A stretch of DNA of 64,000 nt from CALZIK01 sp945787635 (GTDB lineage: Bacteria; Acidobacteriota; Thermoanaerobaculia; Multivoradales; JAHEKO01). A program made the position numbers and the translations under genes. How positions within the stretch are numbered: the stretch's first letter is position 1; the number at the start of each line of letters is the position of its first letter. The notes under the pieces were generated by a model. It had not been told where the DNA came from. It made no database searches and was given only the letters and a program-made list of their open reading frames with translations. The stretch is from positions 682,001-746,000 of the forward strand of contig CAMYNM010000001.1 of the NCBI GenBank assembly GCA_947259725.1, written 5' to 3'. Positions 7,792 to 15,837 of this stretch are shown here, one piece after another.

Positions 7792-9306
7792 ATGAAACGA
7801 ATCGGTTTTTCTATCTGGACGTGTGCCCTGGTAATAGCGCTGGCGGCCTGCCAGCCCGCCGCGGTCGAAGAGAGCACGGTCGCCATGGACGCGCCCGTCG
7901 CCGAGTACGGCGTCATGAAGCTACCGGTGACGACCAACTCGCCCGAGGCCAAGGAGCACTTGATGGAAGGCATGAAGGCCTTCGACGCGGGCCGGTTTCA
8001 GGAAGCCCGGGAGAGCTTTCTGGCAGCGGTCGCAGCCGACCCGACTTTCGCGACCGGCCACATCAGCGCGGCGGCCGTCTCGAACACCTACGGTGAGTTT
8101 GTGGACCATCTGAAAAACGCGGTCGCAAACGCCGAGGGCGCCAGCGAGGCGGAGCGGGCGTGGATCATGAGCTTTCAGAAGGGCTTTGAAAACGACGACG
8201 AGGGCGCTCTGGCCGAGGCGATGAAGGTCGTCGAGCTGGCCCCGGACAGCCCGCGCGGCTGGCTCAACGTGGCCCAAGCTCACTCAGCTCTGGGCGACTA
8301 CGCCGCCGAGCGTGAAGCCGCGGCCAAGATTCTCGAGACCTCGCCGGGTTTTCTTCCGGCCTACTTCCAGCTCGCCAACTCCTATGTCTTCAACGAGCCG
8401 CGAGACTTCGCCCTGGCGGAGGCCAACGCGCGGAAGATGGTCGAGCTGGCGCCCGAGGAGCAGAACTCTCACGACATCCTCGGCGACGTGCACCGCGCGC
8501 AGGGCAAACTCGAGGCGGCAAACGCCGACTACACCCGCGCCGCGGAGCTCGACCCCGACAACGGCTCGCCCCTTCAGCAGCGCGGCCACGTCAACTCCTT
8601 CATGGGCAATTGGGCACAGGCACGGGCGGACTACGACCGAGCGATGGAGCTCGAAGAGCCGGACGTGGCTGCCAACTACGCGATCTGGCGGGGGCTGGTA
8701 GCGGTCCATGCGGGCGAAGCCGAGGATGCAGTCGCCGAGTTCGAAAGCATGATCGACAAAGCGGACACGATGAACCTCGGCGATCCGGTGAGCGCCAAGA
8801 TCGGCTACCTCAACAACATCGTCTTCATTGCCACCCACCACGGCATGGACGACCACGCGGCCAGCGCGATCGCAAGCAACCGAGCTTTTCGCATGGAGCG
8901 GCTCGAAGCCACCGGTGCTCAGGATCGAAGCACTCAGGAATCGACCCTCGCCTATTTCGAAGGCATGCTGGCTGCGCGGCAAGGGGACTACGCGGCTGCC
9001 CGCGCCAAGGCCGCCGAATTCATGGAGATCGTCGCGGCCGACACCGATCCGCAGAAGAACGAACCGGCCCATGAGGTGCTGGGACTGGCGGCGCTTCTCG
9101 AGGGCGACGCGGCAACGGCAGTTGCCGAGTACGAAAAGACCGATCCGGCAAACCCGTACGCCAAATACCACCTCGGGCTCGCCTGCGAGGCCGCCGGAGA
9201 CGGTGAACGCGCGGCCGAGATCTTTGCCGATCTCGCGAAGTACAACTTCAACGCCGTCGGCTACGCCTTGATCCGAGGCGATGTGCTGGGGAGGGCTGGC
9301 GCTTAG
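7792..9306 (+). CDS. TPR-repeat lipoprotein
   Basis: The ATG at 7792 follows a strong AAGGAGG. The signal peptide MKRIGFSIWTCALVIALAAC ends in a lipobox (LAAC), so the mature protein is lipid-anchored, probably in the periplasm or outer membrane. The remaining ~480 residues are a run of tetratricopeptide-like helix pairs from about residue 40 onward, for example NSHDILGDVHRAQGKLEAAN and GHVNSFMGNWAQARADYDRA. Such solenoids bind other proteins; no enzymatic motif is seen. It stands alone between the dehydrogenase-like gene and the repeat region before rarA, so the partner is unknown. Confidence 0.88.
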   Translation: MKRIGFSIWTCALVIALAACQPAAVEESTVAMDAPVAEYGVMKLPVTTNSPEAKEHLMEGMKAFDAGRFQEARESFLAAVAADPTFATGHISAAAVSNTYGEFVDHLKNAVANAEGASEAERAWIMSFQKGFENDDEGALAEAMKVVELAPDSPRGWLNVAQAHSALGDYAAEREAAAKILETSPGFLPAYFQLANSYVFNEPRDFALAEANARKMVELAPEEQNSHDILGDVHRAQGKLEAANADYTRAAELDPDNGSPLQQRGHVNSFMGNWAQARADYDRAMELEEPDVAANYAIWRGLVAVHAGEAEDAVAEFESMIDKADTMNLGDPVSAKIGYLNNIVFIATHHGMDDHAASAIASNRAFRMERLEATGAQDRSTQESTLAYFEGMLAARQGDYAAARAKAAEFMEIVAADTDPQKNEPAHEVLGLAALLEGDAATAVAEYEKTDPANPYAKYHLGLACEAAGDGERAAEIFADLAKYNFNAVGYALIRGDVLGRAGA

Positions 9307-9321
9307 AGGCAGCGGAAAGCG

Positions 9322-9457
9322 GGTCGACACGGAGGTCGACCACTACAGGCGGGCTCGGTAGCAGAAGAGGTCGACACGAGCAGGTTCGAGCGCTGGGAGT
9401 TGATGCAGACCTTGCTGGTGCCTGTAGCGGTCGAGCCCTGTCTCGACCGTCTCCGCT
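9322..9457. repeat. Dispersed palindromic repeat cluster, degenerate copies
   Basis: The 184-nt spacer before rarA is mostly repeat: GGTCGACACGGAGGTCGACC at 9322-9341, a degenerate half starting GGTCGAC at 9369, and a reverse-orientation copy TGTAGCGGTCGA...TCGACCGTC at 9423-9451. They are the same family as at 711 and 12754. No gene is apparent in this spacer. Confidence 0.75.
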
Positions 9458-9478
9458 GTGGTCGAGTGTGCCCGAAGC

Positions 9479-9484
9479 TATGAT
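9479..9484 (+). promoter_or_regulatory. -10 hexamer for leaderless rarA mRNA
   Basis: TATGAT ends exactly 6 nt before the GTG at 9491, with no Shine-Dalgarno in between, placing the likely transcription start at the start codon. This spacing decides the start choice for rarA. Confidence 0.5.
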
Positions 9485-9490
9485 GCTCCG

Positions 9491-10870
9491 GTGACCCGCT
9501 CCCTCTTCGACGACCAGCGCTCACCCGCTCCGAGCCCAGATTCGGCCGCGCCGGTCGCTCGCGGCGGCCCGCTGGCCGACCGGATGCGGCCGCAAACGCT
9601 CGACGAGGTCGTCGGGCAGGAGAAACTGGTCGGAACGAAAGGCTTCTTGCGCCGGGCGATCCTCGGGGATCGGGTGCCGTCGCTAATCTTGTGGGGCCCG
9701 CCCGGCTCGGGTAAGACGACGCTGGCCGAGATCATGGCGCGCGACACCTCGAGCCGGTTCGTGCCGTTCTCGGCGGTAACCTCCGGCATCAAGGAAGTCA
9801 AGGCGGTGATGGCGGACGCCGAACGACTGCGCCGGGCACAGGGCCAGCGCACGCTGCTGTTCGTGGACGAGATCCACCGCTTCAACCGCGCGCAGCAGGA
9901 CGCGTTCCTGCCCTACGTCGAGCGAGGCGACATCATTCTGGTGGGCGCGACGACCGAGAACCCGTCGTTCGAGTTGAACGGCGCGCTCCTATCGCGCTGC
10001 CGTGTCGTGGTGCTCGAGCCCCTGGCGCTGGAGGAGCTGGTCATGATTCTCGAGCGAGCCGCACGTGACACCGAGCTTGGCCTCGGCGGGCTGCAGGTCG
10101 AAATCGAGCCCGCGGCGTTCGAAGCGATCGCGCAGCTCGCCTCGGGCGATGCGCGGCGGGCCTTGAACCTTCTCGAGCTCGCCGTGGACGACACCGCGTC
10201 ACACCGCGAGAGCGGGACCGCCTCTCAGGTCGACGCGTCCACGGTGCGCGAGATCGCCCAGCGCAAGACGCTCCTCTACGACAAGTCGGGCGAAGAGCAC
10301 TACAACCTGATCTCGGCGCTTCACAAGTCTCTGCGCGAAAGCGACGCCGACGCGGCTCTCTACTGGCTAGCCCGGATGCTCGCCGCGGGCGAAGACCCGC
10401 TCTATCTCGCCCGGCGGATGGTCCGCTTCGCGAGCGAGGACGTCGGGCTGGCGGATCCGCAGGCTCTGCCCCAGACGCTCGCCGCCTGGGACGCCTACCA
10501 CCGCCTGGGTTCGCCCGAGGGCGAGCTCGCGCTCGCGCAAGCCGCGATCTATCTCGCGCTGGCGCCCAAGAGCAACGCGCTCTACGCCGGCTACAAGTCG
10601 GCCCGGCGAGCGATCGAGGAGCGTCCGGCGGACCCGGTACCGATGTCGATTCGAAACGCCCTGACCTCGCTGATGAAGGAGGTCGGCTACGGCGAGGGGC
10701 ACGTCTACGCGCATGCCACCGAGGAAGGTATGGGCGGGATGGACTGCTTGCCCGACTCGCTTGCCGGAAGCCGCTTCTACGAGCCGCGGGAAAGCGGATT
10801 CGAAGCCGAGCTCGCGAGCAGGCTCGATCGCTTTCGCGAGCTGCGCACGAAGCTGCGGCGGGATCGATGA
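9491..10870 (+). CDS. rarA: Replication-associated recombination AAA+ ATPase RarA
   Basis: RarA/MgsA (the bacterial WRNIP1 relative) is a clamp-loader-like AAA+ ATPase acting at stalled replication forks. The 459-residue product has DRMRPQTLDEVVGQEKLVG at the N-terminus, Walker A GPPGSGKTT, Walker B LLFVDEIHRFNRAQQD, and sensor-1 region GATTENPSFELNGALLSRCR. The C-terminal tetramerisation region contains SALHKSLRESDADAALYWLA and RMVRFASEDVG. The length is typical. I chose the GTG at 9491 over the upstream GTG at 9458 because of the -10 hexamer 6 nt before it. Its stop overlaps the next ATG by 4 nt, so the GH113-like gene is translationally coupled. Confidence 0.93.
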   Translation: MTRSLFDDQRSPAPSPDSAAPVARGGPLADRMRPQTLDEVVGQEKLVGTKGFLRRAILGDRVPSLILWGPPGSGKTTLAEIMARDTSSRFVPFSAVTSGIKEVKAVMADAERLRRAQGQRTLLFVDEIHRFNRAQQDAFLPYVERGDIILVGATTENPSFELNGALLSRCRVVVLEPLALEELVMILERAARDTELGLGGLQVEIEPAAFEAIAQLASGDARRALNLLELAVDDTASHRESGTASQVDASTVREIAQRKTLLYDKSGEEHYNLISALHKSLRESDADAALYWLARMLAAGEDPLYLARRMVRFASEDVGLADPQALPQTLAAWDAYHRLGSPEGELALAQAAIYLALAPKSNALYAGYKSARRAIEERPADPVPMSIRNALTSLMKEVGYGEGHVYAHATEEGMGGMDCLPDSLAGSRFYEPRESGFEAELASRLDRFRELRTKLRRDR

Positions 10871-11940
10871 CGCCCATCGCCTGGCCTTTGCTCGCGACAC
10901 TGTCGCTTCTCGGGTGCTCGGCGCCCGAAGCCGGGACCGTCCCGGCGCCGAGGTTCGAACGACACCGAGGGGTGAGCTGGGAAGCGCGCGGCGAGATCAC
11001 CTCGGAGGCGCTTGCGCCGCTTGAGTCGATTCACGCGAACTGGATCGTGCAGACCCCGTTCGGCTGGCAGAGGGCACCGGACTCTCCTGAGGTGCGCCTG
11101 GCTCTCGAGGGCGTCTTGTGGGGCGAGCTCGATCACGGCCTCGAGGCGACCGCGCGGTGGGCGCGCGAGCGCGGCATCCGCACCCTCCTCAAACCCCACA
11201 TCTGGCTCACGCGAGCCGAGGGCAAGTGGCGCTCCGACATCGCCATGAAGACCGACGCCGACTGGAAGGCCTGGTTCGCGAGCTACCGCGCGTTCATTCT
11301 TCACTACGCGCGGCTGGCCGAGCGCGTCGGCATGGAGGGACTCGTCATCGGCACCGAGCTTCACCGGACCGTCGAGGCCCGGCCCGAAGAATGGCGCCGG
11401 ATGATCCGGGAGGTGCGCGAGGTCTATTCCGGCGCCCTGACCTACGCCGCGAACTGGTACGAGGAGTACGAGGACGTGCCGTTCTGGAGTGAGCTCGACT
11501 ACATCGGCGTGCAGGCCTATTTTCCGCTTTCGGCCGACGACTCAAAAACCTCGCTCGCCGATCTCAGAACCGGCTGGGCGGTCCACAAGCAGGCGATCGC
11601 CGCCGTGCAGCGCCGGTCCGGAAAACCGGTTCTCTTCACCGAGATCGGCTACAAGAGCACGCCGGGCGCGACCCGCGAGCCCTGGATCTGGCTCGGCCGC
11701 CGGGAGGTGCGCACGGCGCCGGTGGACTACGAGATCCAGAAGCGCGCGTACCAAGCGTTCTTCGAGACCTTCTGGCACGAGCCCTGGTTCGCCGGCGCCT
11801 ACTTTTGGAAATGGTCGCCGCCGATCGGACCGGGTGACCGCCGCTTCGTCGAGGCCGCCACCGACGGCCCGGCCGGACCCGACTTCAGCCCGCAAGGCAA
11901 GCCCGCCGAGGCGGTGCTTCGCGAGTGGTACGAGAGGTAG
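10867..11940 (+). CDS. GH113-like glycoside hydrolase lipoprotein
   Basis: The ATGA overlap with rarA fixes the start. The N-terminus MTPIAWPLLATLSLLGC is a lipoprotein signal with lipobox LLGC, so the enzyme is exported and lipid-anchored. The ~335-residue mature part reads as a (beta/alpha)8 barrel of the GH113 / phage-tail-GTA TIM-barrel group: TLLKPHIWL early, then GLVIGTELHRT with the probable acid/base Glu, then YIGVQAYFPL, then KPVLFTEIGY with the probable nucleophile Glu, and AGAYFWKW near the end. Known GH113 members are beta-mannanases, so hydrolysis of a beta-linked hexose polymer is likely, but the substrate is inferred. The pairing with rarA seems positional only. Confidence 0.85.
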   Translation: MTPIAWPLLATLSLLGCSAPEAGTVPAPRFERHRGVSWEARGEITSEALAPLESIHANWIVQTPFGWQRAPDSPEVRLALEGVLWGELDHGLEATARWARERGIRTLLKPHIWLTRAEGKWRSDIAMKTDADWKAWFASYRAFILHYARLAERVGMEGLVIGTELHRTVEARPEEWRRMIREVREVYSGALTYAANWYEEYEDVPFWSELDYIGVQAYFPLSADDSKTSLADLRTGWAVHKQAIAAVQRRSGKPVLFTEIGYKSTPGATREPWIWLGRREVRTAPVDYEIQKRAYQAFFETFWHEPWFAGAYFWKWSPPIGPGDRRFVEAATDGPAGPDFSPQGKPAEAVLREWYER

Positions 11941-11967
11941 CGGAGCACTGCGAACGGTACGGCGAGG

Positions 11968-11973
11968 TAGTGT
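11968..11973 (+). promoter_or_regulatory. -10-like hexamer before YgjP-type gene
   Basis: TAGTGT ends 6 nt before the ATG at 11980, with no Shine-Dalgarno. It shows the same leaderless layout as at rarA. Confidence 0.35.
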
Positions 11974-11979
11974 AGGCCG

Positions 11980-12705
11980 ATGCCGTTTGTTTCGGTGGGC
12001 GACACCTCGATCCCCTACACCATCAAGCGCAGCTCGCGCGCGCGGCGGATCCGTATCGTCGTGCGACCGGGTCGAGTCGAGGTCGTGGCGCCGCGGCTAA
12101 CGCGACACGGGACGATCGTCGCCTTTGTCGAGTCGAAACGCCGCTGGGTCTTCGAGAAGACCGAAACGTTGCGCGAACGCGAGCTGGTGGCGACGCCGGC
12201 TCGGTTTGTCACGGGAGCGAAGGTCCTGTTTCGCGGAAGATGGCTGCGCGTGCGAGTGACTGAAGGTGCTCGCTCACGCCGGCCTGCGAATTCCCTACGC
12301 TTCGCGAACGCCTTCCACATCACCGTTGCCCCGGGTTTGACGGATGGCGAGCGCGAAAAGATTGCGAAGAATCTGGTGATGGGCTGGCTCAAGAACCGAG
12401 CGCTCGAAGATGCCAGCGGCTGGGCCAAGAGCTACGGCGCAAAGCTCGGTGTATCCCCCACCCAACTGCGAATCGGAAACCAGAAGACGCTTTGGGGAAG
12501 CTGCTCGCCGCGGGGGGTAGTGTCACTCAACTGGCGTTTGGTCGCTTCCCCGAAGCCGATCTTCGAATACGTGGTCGTCCACGAGCTGTGCCACCTGAAG
12601 GAGCGAAACCACGGGCGCAAGTTCTGGGAGTTGGTGGGGTCGCTTCTCCCCGACTTTCGCGAGCGCAGGGCGTGGTTGCAGCGCCACGGCGTGGCGCTGG
12701 GATAG
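11980..12705 (+). CDS. YgjP-type (DUF45) metallopeptidase
   Basis: Zinc metallopeptidase-like cytoplasmic protein of 241 residues, the typical family size. The N-terminal beta-rich part (IRIVVRPGRVEVVAPRL) is the usual YgjP lead-in. The C-terminal half carries the two family signatures, LWGSCSPRGVVSLNWRL and VVVHELCHLKERNHGRKFW, the latter with the HExxH zinc site and a third ligand downstream. The family's substrate is not settled; members often sit beside restriction or DNA-modification genes, which is not the case here. The start lacks a Shine-Dalgarno but has a -10-like hexamer 6 nt upstream. Confidence 0.9.
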   Translation: MPFVSVGDTSIPYTIKRSSRARRIRIVVRPGRVEVVAPRLTRHGTIVAFVESKRRWVFEKTETLRERELVATPARFVTGAKVLFRGRWLRVRVTEGARSRRPANSLRFANAFHITVAPGLTDGEREKIAKNLVMGWLKNRALEDASGWAKSYGAKLGVSPTQLRIGNQKTLWGSCSPRGVVSLNWRLVASPKPIFEYVVVHELCHLKERNHGRKFWELVGSLLPDFRERRAWLQRHGVALG

Positions 12706-12714
12706 CCGTCGTCC

Positions 12715-12923
12715 CTTGTAGCGGTCGAGCTCTGTCTCGATTGAACGGGAGACGGTCGACAGAGACGTCGACCGCTACAACTGGATTTGGGTCGACAGAG
12801 ACGTCGACCGCTACAACTGGATTTGGGTCGACAGGGACGTCGACCGCTACAACTGGATTTCGGTCGACAGAGACGTCGACCGCTACAACTGGATTTCGGT
12901 CGACAGAGACGTCGACCGCTGCA
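12715..12923 (+). repeat. 36-bp tandem repeat array of the dispersed palindrome
   Basis: After one reverse-oriented copy (TGTAGCGGTCGAG...TCTCGA near 12717-12742) come five direct copies with exact 36-nt period starting at 12754, 12790, 12826, 12862 and 12898. Each contains GGTCGACAGAGACGTCGACC then GCTACAACTGGATTT; copies differ by one or two bases and the last is cut short. There are no variable spacers, so this is not CRISPR. No credible protein is encoded here. It fills most of the 358-nt spacer between the YgjP gene and blaI. Confidence 0.92.
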
Positions 12924-12984
12924 CAGCTGATGGACAGTCGGAAACATCGGCGCCTGAGCCCAACGTTTCTCATCCAGAAACATT

Positions 12985-13002
12985 ACGCTAAAAAATTAGC
13001 GT
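12985..13002. promoter_or_regulatory. Operator 1, BlaI-type palindrome
   Basis: ACGCTAAAAAATTAGCGT is a perfect inverted repeat (7-bp arms ACGCTAA/TTAGCGT around AAAA) just upstream of the -35 of the blaI promoter. It shares the core GCTAAAAnATTnGC with operator 2 when that site is read on the minus strand. Confidence 0.7.
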
Positions 13003-13009
13003 TTACCCC

Positions 13010-13039
13010 TTGACAAGCCCTCTAAAGTGCGAATATTTT
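13010..13039 (+). promoter_or_regulatory. Promoter of the blaI-M56 operon
   Basis: TTGACA at 13010-13015 is followed after 18 nt by TATTTT at 13034-13039. The start codon at 13064 has AAAGGAG about 9 nt upstream. The promoter lies between and over two matching palindromes, which fits autorepression. Confidence 0.7.
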
Positions 13040-13044
13040 AGCAC
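13027..13044. promoter_or_regulatory. Operator 2, overlapping the -10
   Basis: GTGCGAATATTTTAGCAC has arms GTGC/GCAC. Its reverse complement, GTGCTAAAATATTCGCAC, matches operator 1 at the core GCTAAAAnATTnGC. It covers the -10 hexamer, so a bound repressor would block RNA polymerase. Confidence 0.68.
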
Positions 13045-13063
13045 TTCCAAAGGAGACCGTCTC

Positions 13064-13453
13064 ATGGCCAAAGACATCAACCAGGAACTGAGTCGCCGAG
13101 AGCGGCAGATCATGATCGCCCTGTTTCGACACGGCACGGCCTCGGTCAAGGAAATCGCCGAAGCGATCCCGGACCCGCCCAGCGACACGGCGATTCGCAC
13201 GTTCTTGCGGATTCTCGAGGACAAGGGCTTCGTGAAGCGCCAACGCGACGGCCGCAAGCACATCTACCGACCGTCCATGTCCCGGGCGCGGGCCGCGCGC
13301 AACGCGTTGACAAGCGTACTCGGGACCTTCTTCGAGGGTTCTCTCGGCGAGGCCGTGGCCGCGCACCTGGCCGATCCGGCGGCAAATGTGGATCGCGCCG
13401 AGTTGGATCGCCTGCGCCAGATGATCGACGACGCGCGAAAGGAGACGACATGA
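13064..13453 (+). CDS. BlaI/MecI/CopY-family repressor
   Basis: Winged-helix transcriptional repressor of 129 residues, the family's standard size. The N-terminal DNA-binding domain runs SRRERQIMIALFRHGTASVK, then AIPDPPSDTAIRTFLRILED with the recognition helix, then KGFVKRQRDGRKHIYRP. The C-terminal helices (SVLGTFFEGSLGEAVAAHL) form the dimer interface that the partner protease cleaves in BlaI/MecI systems. AAAGGAG precedes the ATG. Its stop overlaps the ATG of the M56 protease by 4 nt, the classical repressor-antirepressor pairing. Two matching palindromes flank its promoter, so autoregulation is likely. The inducing signal is not a beta-lactam by architecture, since the partner lacks a penicillin-binding domain. 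Confidence 0.92.
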   Translation: MAKDINQELSRRERQIMIALFRHGTASVKEIAEAIPDPPSDTAIRTFLRILEDKGFVKRQRDGRKHIYRPSMSRARAARNALTSVLGTFFEGSLGEAVAAHLADPAANVDRAELDRLRQMIDDARKETT

Positions 13454-15714
13454 CACTGCTGGTACTGAAGATCACTCTCCTTTTCGCTCTTGGACTGGCG
13501 CTGCCGCCGGTTCTCCGAAAGGCCTCGGCGTCGACGCGCCATCTGGTGATCGTGACCGCCCTGGTCGCGAGCCTTCTGCTCCCGGGCCTCCTGCCGGTGA
13601 TGCCGGCCTGGGAGGTCCTTCCGGTTCAGAAAGCGGCGCCCGCGGCGACGCCGAAAGAGGCTATCTCTGGAATATTACCGGCGAGCGAGCCTCGAACCGA
13701 GAAACCCGCGATACCGGCGAATGCTCGCGGCAGTGCCCGAGTCGCCGCGGAGCCCAGTGGACTGAAAGTGCTCTGGAGCCGCGCGCTATCGCTCCCCAGA
13801 CGCTTCGGCTGGCCGGCCCTCGCGGCGACCTGGGCGGCGGGCGCCGTCGCCATGCTCCTTCTCCTGGCGCTCCGGCTCGCGAGCACCCATAGGATCGTCG
13901 GTCGATCCGACCCGGAGCGCGACCCGGAACGGCTCAGCCTCCTCCGTGAGCTCGCCGAATCCCTCAGCATCAGAAGGGCGGTGGCCTTGCGCCGGCGGGG
14001 ACCCGGCGGGATGCCGATGGTCTGGGGTTTCCGGAGGCCTGTCGTTCTCCTGCCGGCGGACTCAGATGAATGGTCCGGCGAGCGCTTGCGCGCTGTACTC
14101 GCCCACGAGCTCGCGCACGTCGCGCGGAGCGATCTCGCGGCCCTTTTCATCGGTCATGTCGCCTGCGCGGTGCACTGGTTTCATCCGCTCGCCTGGGTTC
14201 TGAAACGGCGGCTCGCCACCGAGCGTGAAATCGCCTGCGACGATATGGCGCTCGGCCAAGGCATCGAGCCTAGGCGGTACGCAACTCATCTGCTCGACAT
14301 CGCCGCCGCGTGCGGCTCCACCCGCTCTCTGGCTCCGGTCATGGCGGCGAGATCCCAACTGGAGGGACGAATCATGGCAATTCTCGACGACAATCCAAAC
14401 CGCGGCAACGCTTCCCTGACCGCTCGCACCACGATCGCCGCCCTCACTCTCGCTTTGGCCATTCCGCTGGCAAGCTTGACCTGGGCACGCGCCGCCACGA
14501 AAACCGTGGTGATCGCTCCTGGGGCGGTCGCCTCGGTTCCCGATCGGAAGTCGGACGTCGCCCAGTTCAACGAAGAGCTCCAGCGCCTGAACTACGTGGT
14601 GGCCGACGTTTCCCGGCTGATCGCAGGCCTCGACGCGAACCGACCCGAGACACGTGCCGCCTGCGCATGGGCGCTCGGCGAGAACGGCGATCCCCGGGCG
14701 GTCGAACCGCTGATCGAGACACTCGACGACCGCTCCGACAAGACCCGGGAGTGGGTCGCCCGATCGCTCGGCCGGCTCGGCGATCCGCGCGCGATCGATC
14801 CGTTGATCGAGCGGCTTGATGACGACAGCCCAGCGGTGCGGGAATGGGTGGCACGCTCTCTCGCCGAGCTCGGCGATCCGCGCGCCGGCCTCCATCTGAT
14901 CGGCAACCTCGACGACCCGGATCCGGACGCTCGGCAATGGGCAGTGAGAGCGCTCGCCGATCTCGGGGACGAGAAAGCGGTCGAGCCTCTTCTCGCCCGG
15001 ATCCACGATCCCGATGCCGAGGTGCGCCAGTGGATCGTGCGTGCCCTCGCGGACCTCGGCGACAAGCGAGCGATCCCAGGGGTGCGGCAGCTCCTCGATG
15101 ATCCCGACGCTGAAGTGCAGGAGTACGCGGTGCGGGCACTCGGTGACTTGGGCGTCGAGCGCCGAGACTGGCACTGGGATCCGAAGCGCGAAGAACCGCT
15201 GATGCCAAGCCTCGACGACACGCCGCCCAAGCCTGGCGACCCCGAGTCGATTGCGTCACTCATCCGGTCGCTCGGGAGCGAGGACGCCGACGTACGCCAG
15301 TGGTCGGCCCGCTCGCTCGGAGACATCGGCGACGCGAGCGCCGTCACGCCGCTCATTGCCCTCATCGCCGACGAGAATGCCGAAGTCCGCGAGTGGGCAA
15401 TCCGCGTGCTGGGCATGCTCGGAGATGCGCGAGCCGTGACTCCACTGCTCGACGCCCTCGACGACGCCAAGCCCGAGGTGCGCGAATGGTCGGTGCGGAC
15501 CCTGGGTACTTTTCAGGACGCGCTAATGTTCAATCCGTTGGTTGACCGCCTCGCCGACCCTAGCGCCGACGTTCGCGAGTGGGCGGCCCGGGCGCTCGGA
15601 GCCTACGGCGATCCCAGCGCGATCGAGCCCCTCACTTCGCTTCTCGACGACGAGGACTCGGACGTGCGGCGCTGGGCCGAGCGCGCCGTCGAGGCGATCC
15701 GAAGTCAGGGATAG
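13450..15714 (+). CDS. BlaR1-like M56 metalloprotease fused to HEAT repeats
   Basis: Membrane metalloprotease of 754 residues. N-terminal membrane segments lie at about 1-20, 25-45 and 115-140. The M56 domain has VLAHELAHVARSD with H219-E220-x-x-H223 as zinc ligands, and ATEREIACDD as the downstream acidic motif. A further hydrophobic segment (TIAALTLALAIPLASLTWA) lies near residue 330. Residues ~397-754 are about eleven 31-residue HEAT units, each with a (V/A)R-x-W-x-x-R-x-L-x-x-x-x-D-x-x-A core; the sixth contains a 25-residue insertion. In BlaR1 the equivalent extracytoplasmic part is a penicillin-sensing domain; here HEAT repeats presumably sense a protein or envelope partner. Proteolysis of the co-encoded BlaI repressor is the expected output, from family knowledge. 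Confidence 0.92.
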   Translation: MTLLVLKITLLFALGLALPPVLRKASASTRHLVIVTALVASLLLPGLLPVMPAWEVLPVQKAAPAATPKEAISGILPASEPRTEKPAIPANARGSARVAAEPSGLKVLWSRALSLPRRFGWPALAATWAAGAVAMLLLLALRLASTHRIVGRSDPERDPERLSLLRELAESLSIRRAVALRRRGPGGMPMVWGFRRPVVLLPADSDEWSGERLRAVLAHELAHVARSDLAALFIGHVACAVHWFHPLAWVLKRRLATEREIACDDMALGQGIEPRRYATHLLDIAAACGSTRSLAPVMAARSQLEGRIMAILDDNPNRGNASLTARTTIAALTLALAIPLASLTWARAATKTVVIAPGAVASVPDRKSDVAQFNEELQRLNYVVADVSRLIAGLDANRPETRAACAWALGENGDPRAVEPLIETLDDRSDKTREWVARSLGRLGDPRAIDPLIERLDDDSPAVREWVARSLAELGDPRAGLHLIGNLDDPDPDARQWAVRALADLGDEKAVEPLLARIHDPDAEVRQWIVRALADLGDKRAIPGVRQLLDDPDAEVQEYAVRALGDLGVERRDWHWDPKREEPLMPSLDDTPPKPGDPESIASLIRSLGSEDADVRQWSARSLGDIGDASAVTPLIALIADENAEVREWAIRVLGMLGDARAVTPLLDALDDAKPEVREWSVRTLGTFQDALMFNPLVDRLADPSADVREWAARALGAYGDPSAIEPLTSLLDDEDSDVRRWAERAVEAIRSQG

Positions 15715-15785
15715 ACCTCTCGAAGCGCCGAACGTCGGGCAGGCGCGCCTGAAACTGCCCGGGCAGCACCCGAGCCGAACAAGTC

Positions 15786-15819
15786 GACCGGGGACACCTC
15801 TTGAAGGTTGTCCCCGGTC
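15786..15819. terminator. Hairpin between convergent genes
   Basis: GACCGGGGACA at 15786-15796 pairs with TGTCCCCGGTC at 15809-15819 (11-bp perfect stem). It lies between the M56 gene (+) and the DUF1326 gene (-). There is no T-tract on either side, so it may be a bidirectional RNA-end hairpin or another GGGGACACC-type repeat rather than a classical terminator. Confidence 0.5.
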
Positions 15820-15837
15820 GGCATGATTGAACTTCCG

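Noticed and set aside
12754..12923. Regular repeats that could be taken for a CRISPR array
   Set aside because: The repeats are directly joined with exact 36-nt period and no variable spacers, there are no cas genes nearby, and the same unit occurs alone elsewhere.
12492..13013. Long plus-strand open frame over the tandem repeats with ETSTATTGF-like repeats
   Set aside because: It is the translation of the 36-nt repeat, starts inside the YgjP gene in another frame and has no start signals of its own.
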